64,000 nucleotides of DNA. Source: Bradyrhizobiaceae bacterium. GTDB lineage: Bacteria; Pseudomonadota; Alphaproteobacteria; Rhizobiales; Xanthobacteraceae. The notes under the pieces were generated by a model. That model was not told the origin of the DNA, made no database searches, and saw only the letters and a program-made list of their open reading frames with translations. Of the stretch, positions 8,792 to 15,769 are shown piece by piece. The first letter of the stretch is position 1. The number at the start of each line of letters is the position of its first letter. Location: the NCBI GenBank assembly GCA_020544565.1, contig CP078014.1, positions 812,574 through 876,573 of the forward strand, written 5' to 3'. The translations under genes were made by a program, and so were the position numbers.

Positions 8792-9429
8792 AGACAGATG
8801 ATTTGGTTGAGATGCTGAGTACGAACGTTGAGCCGGTTGACCGTCGGCTGGTCGGTCGAACGGTTTGCATCGCCGTTGCTGCTGCTTCAGTGTTGGCGTT
8901 TGCGTTCATGCTGATCGGGCTGGGTATCCGGCCAGATCTGATGACGGTCCGCGCCTTCACGTTCTTGTTGCTGAAGCTCGCGTTCACGGTTGGGGTCGTA
9001 GGCGTGGCATCGGTCTATCTTACAAAGCTGGCACGCCCCGGAGGGGAGCGCCGAACCTCGTCTTTTTTGGTTACTATGCCGTTCGCCGCGATTGTGCTGC
9101 TTGCAGCAATCAGCCTTGGGTTCGCGCCCAGATCGCACTGGGACAAGATGATCGTGGGAGATGAGTGGCTTGAGTGTCTTCTCTCCATTCCGGTCATCGC
9201 GATCGTGCCCTTCGCCATTGCCATCTGGGCCCTGCGAAAATCTGCCCCAACGGATCTCGTTCGCACGGGAGCTTTCGCCGGTCTCATTTCTGGCGGTGTG
9301 AGTGCGATGGCTTATTCCCTTCATTGCGCCGACGATTCATTGCCGTTTGTTGCAGTCTGGTACGGAGGCACGATTGCGCTGTGCACCTTCGCAGGCGCAA
9401 TATTCGGACCGCGGTTGTTGCGGTGGTAG
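8788..9429 (+). CDS. nrsF: NrsF-family (DUF1109) membrane anti-sigma factor
   Basis: 213 residues with about six hydrophobic segments and the DUF1109 layout, starting MKTDDLVEMLSTNVEPVDRR. Two cysteines lie in conserved contexts, WLECLLSIP and YSLHCADDSLPF. In the Caulobacter homologue two conserved cysteines are needed to sense metals and release the sigma factor, so this copy looks competent. It overlaps the sigma gene by 4 bp. It should hold the sigma factor at the inner membrane until stress. Confidence 0.88.
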   Translation: MKTDDLVEMLSTNVEPVDRRLVGRTVCIAVAAASVLAFAFMLIGLGIRPDLMTVRAFTFLLLKLAFTVGVVGVASVYLTKLARPGGERRTSSFLVTMPFAAIVLLAAISLGFAPRSHWDKMIVGDEWLECLLSIPVIAIVPFAIAIWALRKSAPTDLVRTGAFAGLISGGVSAMAYSLHCADDSLPFVAVWYGGTIALCTFAGAIFGPRLLRW

Positions 9430-9465
9430 CGGATCGTGCAGGTTGTTTTCACGTCAGCGTGAGGT

Positions 9466-9497
9466 TGTAACCGGCCGGTGATTTGCTTCGAACTCAT
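9466..9497 (+). promoter_or_regulatory. Second ECF sigma promoter (TGTAACC-N17-GAACTCAT)
   Basis: TGTAACC at 9466-9472 and GAACTCAT at 9490-9497, with 17 bp between, are identical in sequence and spacing to the site upstream of the sigma gene. The 17-bp spacer sequences differ, so this is a conserved binding motif rather than a recent duplication. It lies 47 bp before the small exported-protein gene at 9545 and marks that gene as a likely member of the regulon. Confidence 0.8.
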
Positions 9498-9544
9498 TTG
9501 TAGAAGCGCACGTGACGCGCTTCTCAATGACAAGGAGCCGGACC

Positions 9545-9814
9545 ATGTTAAAGAAAAGCTTTCTCACGATTTCGCTCATGCTGCCGCTTGTAGCGATATC
9601 AGCCGCAGCCCACGCAGGCTCGACAATCAGCGATAAGAGCTATTGGCCGAATGAGGCCAGGCGGACTGTATATACATATGGTGTAACCGCCCCGCAAAAC
9701 GACCCGAGTTCTGCGTTCGCGTCCTCAGTAATGGCGCCGCGTTTTCAGGTTTCGCCGAGGGGCAGTACAGGCGGAAGCGGCCCGCGCTATCACGGCGGTC
9801 CGAAATTCCAGTGA
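9545..9814 (+). CDS. Small exported protein, likely ECF-sigma target, function unknown
   Basis: 89 residues. A clear signal peptide (KKSFLTISLMLPLVAISAA) ends near AHA; the short mature part is rich in Ser, Gly, Pro and Tyr and has no cysteine. The ATG has AAGGAG about eight bases upstream. I recognise no family. Because the ECF promoter at 9466-9497 directly precedes it, it is probably an envelope stress protein made with the sigma/NrsF system. Confidence 0.6.
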   Translation: MLKKSFLTISLMLPLVAISAAAHAGSTISDKSYWPNEARRTVYTYGVTAPQNDPSSAFASSVMAPRFQVSPRGSTGGSGPRYHGGPKFQ

Positions 9815-10589
9815 CGTCTAAACGAGTAGAATGCTTCGCGTCGTTGTCGCGCAGCATTGAATATTCTGGACGTAAGCAATGGGTTGCGGATGAGGCGGAT
9901 CACCGCAACCCTCTCACCGCGAAGGGGGCAATAGATTCCCAAATGAATGAGAAATTAGGTAGCTATGTGATTTCGCATTCTAAAGCAGCGAGTCAAACTG
10001 GTCTGGAGGCCGTCATAAAGGAGGTGGTCTCAATATCCATGGACTGCAGTGACTTGTCTTCACGAGTCGAGGGAGGTTCAAGTTAGACCCCCGGGTAGGG
10101 TGCGATTGCTCCGTAGAATAGTTAGCTTCCCAGCGACGTTCGCGCAGGGGACATGTGATTGTTTGCTGACGCTATCCAGCGACATCTATCGGTACGCAGA
10201 ATCTGCGAGCGTGATCACGTTCGAACACTTCTCGTCGAAGTATCTATCCTCGAAAGACAGCGATAGACGGATTTTGCGAAGCCCAAAAATGCGCGTGCAA
10301 CTTCAACAGCGAAGAAAATCTGACGGTATGGGGGACGGTATTGAAGAATCAAGGCAGCGAAAACATTCGCTGTTTCAATATTTTGAAAGGGCGATTGATG
10401 AGAGAGTGGGAGTAGGGAGATCGGCGGCCAGAGCGTAGTTTTCGTGGCGCATGCGTTGCGGACCGTCGTTTTCATTCGCTTCCGCTTCCGCGCATGCTGC
10501 ACCATCGTTTATCTGTGCAACTGATTTGATACCTGACGCGGAATGTTTGCGCGGGAAATTCGTTGTCGCTTGGGCTTGATCAAAGCACC
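9815..10589. other. Region without a recognisable gene
   Basis: About 775 bp of visibly lower GC than the flanks. Open frames at 9811-10086 and 10049-10438 (plus) give proteins with no family features, no convincing ribosome binding site and odd composition. It looks like decayed or foreign DNA at the edge of the CRISPR locus. I see no terminal inverted repeats, transposase or tRNA. Confidence 0.5.
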
Positions 10590-10621
10590 AAAGAAAAAGC
10601 GCCCGCCGAAGCGAGCGCCTT
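10590..10621 (-). terminator. Intrinsic terminator of the tracrRNA
   Basis: On the minus strand the stem is 10621-10611 (AAGGCGCTCGC) paired with 10606-10596 (GCGGGCGCTTT) around a TTCG tetraloop. It forms 11 pairs, two of them G-T, and is followed by TTCTTT. The plus strand has no T run after the stem, so it acts in the minus direction only. Confidence 0.85.
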
Positions 10622-10670
10622 ATCTGGTGCATATCTCAGCTTGTTAACGGCTGGACTGCGATTTCTGAAC
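10590..10670 (-). ncRNA. tracrRNA of a type II-C CRISPR system (short form)
   Basis: Read on the minus strand, 10670-10643 is an anti-repeat: GTTCAGAAATCGCAG matches the array repeat complement exactly for 15 bases. The match continues imperfectly through TCCAGCCGTTAAC, with a one-base bulge, as is normal for tracrRNA. A tail AAGCTGAGATATGCACCAG and an 11-bp hairpin with a TTCG loop followed by a T-rich run end the RNA near 10590. A promoter at 10677-10705 would start transcription almost exactly at the anti-repeat, giving about 81 nt. It lies upstream of cas9, the usual II-C position, and is transcribed away from it. Confidence 0.82.
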
Positions 10671-10676
10671 AGGCAA

Positions 10677-10705
10677 ATCCTAGCTTGCGATTGACGTCAT
10701 TTCAA
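10677..10705 (-). promoter_or_regulatory. Sigma-70-type promoter for the short tracrRNA
   Basis: On the minus strand TTGAAA (10705-10700) is followed after 17 bp by TAGGAT (10682-10677), close to TTGACA-N17-TATAAT. The predicted start, about seven bases on, falls at 10670-10669, the first base of the anti-repeat. The agreement between promoter position and anti-repeat edge supports both calls. Confidence 0.7.
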
Positions 10706-10745
10706 ATGGAAAATGGGGGAGGGGCCGAAGCTTCCCCCCCGCCGC

Positions 10746-10772
10746 GTTCAGAAATTGCAGGCCAACCGCAAC
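10746..10772 (-). repeat. Isolated CRISPR-repeat-like element upstream of the tracrRNA
   Basis: These 27 bp match 26 of the 27 bases at the 3' side of the plus-strand array repeat (from GTTCAGAAAT to CCGCAAC), with one change at 10756. On the minus strand it is in crRNA sense and lies 75 bp upstream of the anti-repeat. The linker (10671-10745) contains a GC-rich hairpin at 10714-10739. The remaining nine bases of the array repeat (ACGCTAGCA) are absent. A transcript running through it into the tracrRNA could pair its own repeat and anti-repeat. Confidence 0.75.
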
Positions 10773-10984
10773 TAAACGTCCTTTCGTCTCTGAAGCGCTT
10801 TTCCGAGAGGCGCAAACATTTGCGATGACAAGCAACGGATCAAGCCGCACCGCATCTGATCAGCTTGCGTAGCCATCGCCGGCCGCTTCCGCTGACTAAC
10901 ACAGGGCAGGTGTTGTGATACCGGACATCAAGCCTCTGCTACGCATGCTTGAGGCGCCAGGACGACTTTTGTCGCAGTGGTGGT

Positions 10985-11025
10985 GATTTTCCGTCTTTGC
11001 TACCCTTGGTAAGTGGCGGAAAATC
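10985..11025 (+). promoter_or_regulatory. Inverted repeat just upstream of the cas9'-'cas1 ribosome binding site
   Basis: GATTTTCCG at 10985-10993 is repeated as its exact complement CGGAAAATC at 11017-11025, with a 23-bp loop. The strong ribosome binding sequence AAGGAGGGGG begins three bases later at 11029. It could be an operator or a leader hairpin controlling expression of the chimera. No regulator is evident. Confidence 0.4.
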
Positions 11026-11042
11026 GTCAAGGAGGGGGCGCA

Positions 11043-12062
11043 ATGAAAACCTTGGGGCTCGATCTCGGCACCAATTCGCTTGGCTGGGCGATCATCGAAA
11101 CCCAGGGCGAGCCCGGTGCAAATGACGAGGGGCACATCGTCGCCAGCGGCGTGCGCATTTTCTCGCAGTCGGAAATGGCAGGGCGCGATCCGCAGTCGAA
11201 AGCCTCGCTGGCGGTGGCGCGACGCGAGGCGCGCGGGATGCGGCGGCGGCGCGACCGTTATCTGAAGCGCCGGCAGCGCCTGCTTGCGCTTCTGACCGCG
11301 CATGGCTTGATGCCGGACGATGACAAGGCGCGCCAGGCGCTGGTGCGCGACCATGACGACGGCAAAGGGGGAGATCTTTCGAACTCCGTCTACGCGCTGC
11401 GTGCCCGCGCGCTCGACAAGGCGCTGACGCCGCACGAGATCGGCCGCGCGATCTTCTTGCTCAATCAACGTCGTGGATTCAAATCGAACCGCAAGGCGGA
11501 CAGCAACGATCCAGAGCAGGGCAAGATCGCGACCGCGATCCATGCACTCGACGAGAAGATGATGGAGGCGCGCGCCAGGACCTATGGCGAATGGCTCCAC
11601 ATGCGTCGCAGTCAGGGGCTTTCCGTGCGCGCCCGCATGACCGCCGATGGCGAAGGCTACGACTTCTATGGCTATACGGTTCTGCGCGCGACGATCAGCC
11701 GGGCGATTTGCGCCGCCGGTCTTCATCCGTCCATCGGCCTCCATCACGCCAATCGGGGCAATGCTTTCGCACTCGCCGACGATTTGATGGAGCCCTATCG
11801 CCCGATCGTGGATCGGGCGGTTTACAATCTCGTCCGTGACGGTTGTATGGATGTCTCGCCCGAGGCCAAGACCGCGCTGGCAGCGTTGACTGCGCTGGAC
11901 CTGGTCGCACCGCACGGGATGAGCCCTCTTTATGTCCACGCGACACGTCTTGCCCAGCAATTGGCCGCCCTGTTTGCCAAAGAGGGCGAGAGTCTCGATT
12001 TACCTTTACCGCCTGATCCGCTGACCTTGAGCAGCCTTGCGAGGCGGGAGCGTTCGGTATGA
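11043..12062 (+). CDS. cas9'-'cas1 in-frame chimera: Cas9 N-terminus fused to Cas1 C-terminus
   Basis: 339 residues from an ATG with AAGGAGGGGG upstream. Residues 1 to about 209 are type II-C Cas9: Ruv[15 protein letters not shown] with catalytic Asp7, the arginine-rich bridge helix ([20 protein letters not shown]), and early REC with [13 protein letters not shown]. The text then changes at [11 protein letters not shown] (about 11667-11672) to the last 130 residues of Cas1. That part keeps the metal-site His in [11 protein letters not shown] and the Asp/Glu of [10 protein letters not shown]. RuvC-II, HNH, RuvC-III, the PAM-interacting domain, the Cas1 N-terminus and the first Cas1 metal-ligand Glu are missing. 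A normal Cas9 is about 1050-1100 residues, so roughly 3 kb is inferred lost by a deletion at short homology (TAT). The frame remains open. Confidence 0.9.
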   Translation: MKTLGLDLGTNSLGWAIIETQGEPGANDEGHIVASGVRIFSQSEMAGRDPQSKASLAVARREARGMRRRRDRYLKRRQRLLALLTAHGLMPDDDKARQALVRDHDDGKGGDLSNSVYALRARALDKALTPHEIGRAIFLLNQRRGFKSNRKADSNDPEQGKIATAIHALDEKMMEARARTYGEWLHMRRSQGLSVRARMTADGEGYDFYGYTVLRATISRAICAAGLHPSIGLHHANRGNAFALADDLMEPYRPIVDRAVYNLVRDGCMDVSPEAKTALAALTALDLVAPHGMSPLYVHATRLAQQLAALFAKEGESLDLPLPPDPLTLSSLARRERSV

Positions 12063-12433
12063 CTACGCTGTGTACGCAGAAACGGGGAGAGCGGACGCCG
12101 CCGTCCTATATGTCCGCTTATCGAATGATGTGGATGCTTGTTACGTTCGATTTGCCGGTGGATACGAAGAAACATCGGGCTGAAGCAACGAAATTCCGCC
12201 AGTTTCTGCTCGATCAAGGCTTTGAGATGAGCCAGCTTTCGAACTATCTTCGACTGGTGAATGGGCAGGAGCAGTTCGATGCCTTTACGCGCCGCATCGG
12301 CTCCAACCTGCCGGAGCGCGGTGATGTCTTCATTTTTCAGTTCACTGACAGACAGTATGAGAACATCGTTCGTTTCAGCGACCAGGGTCGTCGCACCCGG
12401 CAGAAAAACCCGGAGCAGATTGCGCTGTTCTAG
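12059..12433 (+). CDS. cas2: CRISPR-associated endoribonuclease-fold protein Cas2 (type II-C)
   Basis: 124 residues by the ATG at 12059, whose ATGA overlaps the stop of the chimera; a start at M18 or later would give the usual length of about 105. It has the Cas2 ferredoxin core: [17 protein letters not shown] with the conserved Asp, [18 protein letters not shown], and the C-terminal [11 protein letters not shown] motif typical of type II-C. It appears intact. Cas2 normally joins Cas1 dimers in the spacer-integration complex. Here its only local partner would be the truncated Cas1 part of the chimera. Confidence 0.92.
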   Translation: MTTLCTQKRGERTPPSYMSAYRMMWMLVTFDLPVDTKKHRAEATKFRQFLLDQGFEMSQLSNYLRLVNGQEQFDAFTRRIGSNLPERGDVFIFQFTDRQYENIVRFSDQGRRTRQKNPEQIALF

Positions 12434-12472
12434 TGCGGCGAGCAGACTTTTGCTGCGTGATGGCGACACAAT

Positions 12473-12491
12473 CCCTTGTTTAAACAAAGGG
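12473..12491. other. Dyad between cas2 and the first repeat
   Basis: CCCTTGTTTAAACAAAGGG is an almost perfect palindrome (one unpaired base) centred on GTTTAAAC. It ends 14 bp before the first repeat, inside the 72-bp gap where an array leader would sit. There is no T run on either strand, so termination is doubtful. A structural or integration-factor site is possible. Confidence 0.35.
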
Positions 12492-12505
12492 TTATGCCGC
12501 CAGCC

Positions 12506-14983
12506 ACGCTAGCAGTTCAGAAATCGCAGGCCAACCGCAACAAGAACGCCCGATATGTCATCAGCGGATCAACGCTAGCAGTTCAGAAATCGCAGGCCAA
12601 CCGCAACTGATTAAACGTCGTCGAACTCGCGTATTCAACGCTAGCAGTTCAGAAATCGCAGGCCAACCGCAACTGTAAGCTGTTGCTGACTACTTTGCTG
12701 CTGACGCTAGCAGTTCAGAAATCGCAGGCCAACCGCAACGAGGCGTTGGAAAAGATCAATTACATCCGAACGCTAGCAGTTCAGAAATCGCAGGCCAACC
12801 GCAACCAAAGAGCCGCAACGGATGTTAAACTACTAACGCTAGCAGTTCAGAAATCGCAGGCCAACCGCAACAGCGGCGACCTTGCTGAAGATTGCGACTG
12901 AACGCTAGCAGTTCAGAAATCGCAGGCCAACCGCAACAGAATCTCTTCAGCGAAATAGTCCGCTTGGACGCTAGCAGTTCAGAAATCGCAGGCCAACCGC
13001 AACAGCATGCTGCTGGATAATGCATCACCGCAAACGCTAGCAGTTCAGAAATCGCAGGCCAACCGCAACTGAAGAAACTCGCCTCCGATGAGGGCGCGCA
13101 CGCTAGCAGTTCAGAAATCGCAGGCCAACCGCAACAACTTCAGCTGGCGATTGACGACATCCTGCACGCTAGCAGTTCAGAAATCGCAGGCCAACCGCAA
13201 CGTCGCGCTGTAGGTCGCGTTGTCGGTCGCGACGCTAGCAGTTCAGAAATCGCAGGCCAACCGCAACCATCTGCATTAATGACGAGAATCTGTTATTACG
13301 CTAGCAGTTCAGAAATCGCAGGCCAACCGCAACGGAATGGCGGTGTTAGCAACGCGCCGACCTACGCTAGCAGTTCAGAAATCGCAGGCCAACCGCAACC
13401 CATCAACGCTTACTTGCATATGACCCGTGACGCTAGCAGTTCAGAAATCGCAGGCCAACCGCAACTCGAACAGACGATTGGGCTCGAAGCCGCGAACGCT
13501 AGCAGTTCAGAAATCGCAGGCCAACCGCAACAGCGGCGACCTTGCTGAAGATTGCGACTGAACGCTAGCAGTTCAGAAATCGCAGGCCAACCGCAACCGA
13601 ACCGCCTGGCATAGATTTTTGCGGAGTACGCTAGCAGTTCAGAAATCGCAGGCCAACCGCAACCAACACCGGAGGGAAAGCATGTCTGACGTGACGCTAG
13701 CAGTTCAGAAATCGCAGGCCAACCGCAACATACGTGAACATGTAAGTATCCACGCTCATACGCTAGCAGTTCAGAAATCGCAGGCCAACCGCAACACGGC
13801 CTGCGCACTCGGTGGCGTGAGGGTGACGCTAGCAGTTCAGAAATCGCAGGCCAACCGCAACACGGATCGAATGCAGGCGCTGCGCCACCCTACGCTAGCA
13901 GTTCAGAAATCGCAGGCCAACCGCAACCAGCCGGTAGGTCGGGTCGTTTTCAATCCAACGCTAGCAGTTCAGAAATCGCAGGCCAACCGCAACCACTCCA
14001 AGGAAAAAGCTCTTCTGCGCCATACGCTAGCAGTTCAGAAATCGCAGGCCAACCGCAACAGTATCGGAAGCGCGATAAGCGAGATTCGCACGCTAGCAGT
14101 TCAGAAATCGCAGGCCAACCGCAACGCGCGCAGGGCGTGATCGTTTCCGTCGTCGACGCTAGCAGTTCAGAAATCGCAGGCCAACCGCAACGCCACCAGA
14201 TAGCTGGTGTTCATCAACGGCACGCTAGCAGTTCAGAAATCGCAGGCCAACCGCAACGAAAGACGCTTGCTAAAGTATTGAGCAGGGACGCTAGCAGTTC
14301 AGAAATCGCAGGCCAACCGCAACTCTTCCAGTGCGGTCCATCCGTGTTCGCTAACGCTAGCAGTTCAGAAATCGCAGGCCAACCGCAACCGTCTGATCTT
14401 CCACATGAGGAAGGCCGCTACGCTAGCAGTTCAGAAATCGCAGGCCAACCGCAACCGCGCAGCGTTGCTTCGTCGAGTTCGACTTACGCTAGCAGTTCAG
14501 AAATCGCAGGCCAACCGCAACGTTATCATCGAACGGGATGATCTCTTGCCCACGCTAGCAGTTCAGAAATCGCAGGCCAACCGCAACAAGATGATGTCTT
14601 ACGAGGCGATCGCCGAGACGCTAGCAGTTCAGAAATCGCAGGCCAACCGCAACTGTATCTCGATGGCCGAGATGGACCCAGCCACGCTAGCAGTTCAGAA
14701 ATCGCAGGCCAACCGCAACAGCGCAACTCCGGCTCCGCGCCGCCCGGCCACGCTAGCAGTTCAGAAATCGCAGGCCAACCGCAACATGTCAGCCGGGCAA
14801 TGGACGCCGAAGGTTACGCTAGCAGTTCAGAAATCGCAGGCCAACCGCAACATCATAACTGTGCGGAGTGACAGGTTTGTCACGCTAGCAGTTCAGAAAT
14901 CGGAGGCCAACCGCAACGGAGCTAAGGACTTCGCGTTTTAATGGAAAACGCTAGCAGTTCAGAAATCGCAGGCCAAGACGCTC
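12506..14983 (-). CRISPR. Type II-C CRISPR array, 38 repeats and 37 spacers
   Basis: The repeat is 36 bp (plus strand ACGCTAGCAGTTCAG...CCAACCGCAAC; crRNA sense begins GTTGCGG and ends TGCTAGCGT). Repeats start at 12506 and then every 66 bp without exception up to 14948, so all 37 spacers are 30 bp. Repeats 1-36 look identical. Repeat 37 (14882) has one change (CGGAGG for CGCAGG at 14902). Repeat 38 (14948) matches for 29 bases and then diverges. Spacers 6 (12872-12901) and 16 (13532-13561) are identical. The anti-repeat orientation shows crRNA is read from the minus strand. In that sense each repeat contains TTGGCC-N17-TAGCGT with a TGC extension, a candidate promoter. Confidence 0.98.
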
Positions 14984-15214
14984 CATCTCAATATGCCGAC
15001 CCGTCGCACGGTGCAGGGGATCGAGGCGAACGCCGGGGCGCTGGCGCATCGCGTGCGGCAAGGACGGCAACTGGCGCTCACAGCGCGCAGGCTAGGCGCT
15101 GCGACCTCAGGATGGGCAGGCCAACTGCACTCGACATTCCGGCCTTGGTTGTGCCGCAACCCCGCCGTAGCGTATTTTGACATACTGACTGTCATTTCAG
15201 GGGAAGGAATTGCC
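14984..15214. other. Array-flanking region with an eroded repeat remnant
   Basis: No gene is supported here. At 15096-15131 a segment aligns without gaps to the 36-bp repeat at about 23 positions, including CGCT, TCAG and the ten bases GCAGGCCAAC at the right offsets. It lies 148 bp after repeat 38, which is not a multiple of 66. It is best read as an old decayed repeat or a second, defunct anti-repeat. Confidence 0.4.
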
Positions 15215-15517
15215 GTGACGCGCTATTTGAAACTGTTCGCCGCCGCAATCGCGACACTGGCCGTTTTCACCGTCGTACTTGGCGAGACAGGGCAGGCGCA
15301 GGCGGCCGGCGCGCCCGGTATCTGCCGGCGCGATGCGGCAGACGCCCTCGCGGGGCGGAAGCGCATCAGCGATGCGCGTGCGAAGCGGCTGACCGGCGCG
15401 ACCATGGTGCGCCAGATCAGGCCCGGGCAGGGCATCACGATGGATTACCGGCAGGAGCGGGTGACGATCGAAACCGATCCGAAGACCGGCCGGATTGTCC
15501 GCGCCTACTGCGGATAG
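15215..15517 (+). CDS. Peptidase inhibitor I78-like exported protein
   Basis: 100 residues from GTG 15215, preceded by GGGGAAGG. A signal peptide (LFAAAIATLAVFTVV to AQA) precedes a compact domain with the I78 pattern: AGAPGICRRDAADALAGR, then TGATMVRQIRPGQGITMDYR, ending in IVRAYCG. I78-family proteins inhibit serine proteases in the periplasm or outside the cell. A longer frame runs back to 14993 into the CRISPR flank, but that part has no domain features and the signal peptide would be internal. It is the first ordinary gene after the CRISPR locus. Confidence 0.7.
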   Translation: MTRYLKLFAAAIATLAVFTVVLGETGQAQAAGAPGICRRDAADALAGRKRISDARAKRLTGATMVRQIRPGQGITMDYRQERVTIETDPKTGRIVRAYCG

Positions 15518-15769
15518 GGCCGGAAAGCAGGGTCCGGCTTCGCTCTCCGAGGCCGGCGATACGCGCCGGCTCGGCGCGGGACAGGCTGCGGGACAGGCTG
15601 AATGTCCGGCGCTATCCAAGGGGGGACTCGTGATCTCTCACCGCGAAGGTCGCGGCGCATGCGCCATCCCGCGCGCGCATCCCGCAGAGCGATCGCGCTT
15701 CTCGTTGTTCTAGGGCGCGTGGCGGGGTCCGCGGTGGTTCGGTCCGCTACGCTATCGGTTGCATAAGCC

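Noticed and set aside
10049..10438. Open frame of 129 codons before the tracrRNA
   Set aside because: No family, no convincing ribosome site, irregular composition; probably chance or decay.
10746..10840. A plus-strand tracrRNA starting at the element 10746-10772
   Set aside because: The plus-strand sense is also complementary to crRNA, but no terminator follows and no promoter fits, whereas the minus-strand candidate has both. The element is better read as a repeat copy.
10803..11042. A target for the spacer-like part of the long tracrRNA in the cas promoter region
   Set aside because: By eye I found no match longer than about six bases to the guide next to the repeat on either strand. It stays an open prediction, not a feature.
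12473..12491. Terminator for cas2 or for the array transcript
   Set aside because: The dyad lacks a T run in both directions, so I recorded it only as a dyad.
12683..14941. Long open frames across the array on both strands encoding repeated peptides (TLAVQKSQANRN, ASSSEIAGQPQ, CGWPAISELLA)
   Set aside because: The 66-bp unit is a multiple of three and the repeat has no stop in these frames, so they are a by-product of the array. There are no ribosome sites or family features.
9800..15215. Alternative effector, toxin-antitoxin, anti-CRISPR or insertion sequence within the CRISPR locus
   Set aside because: I looked for transposase motifs, terminal inverted repeats and small helix-turn-helix proteins and saw none; the only proteins supported are the chimera and Cas2.
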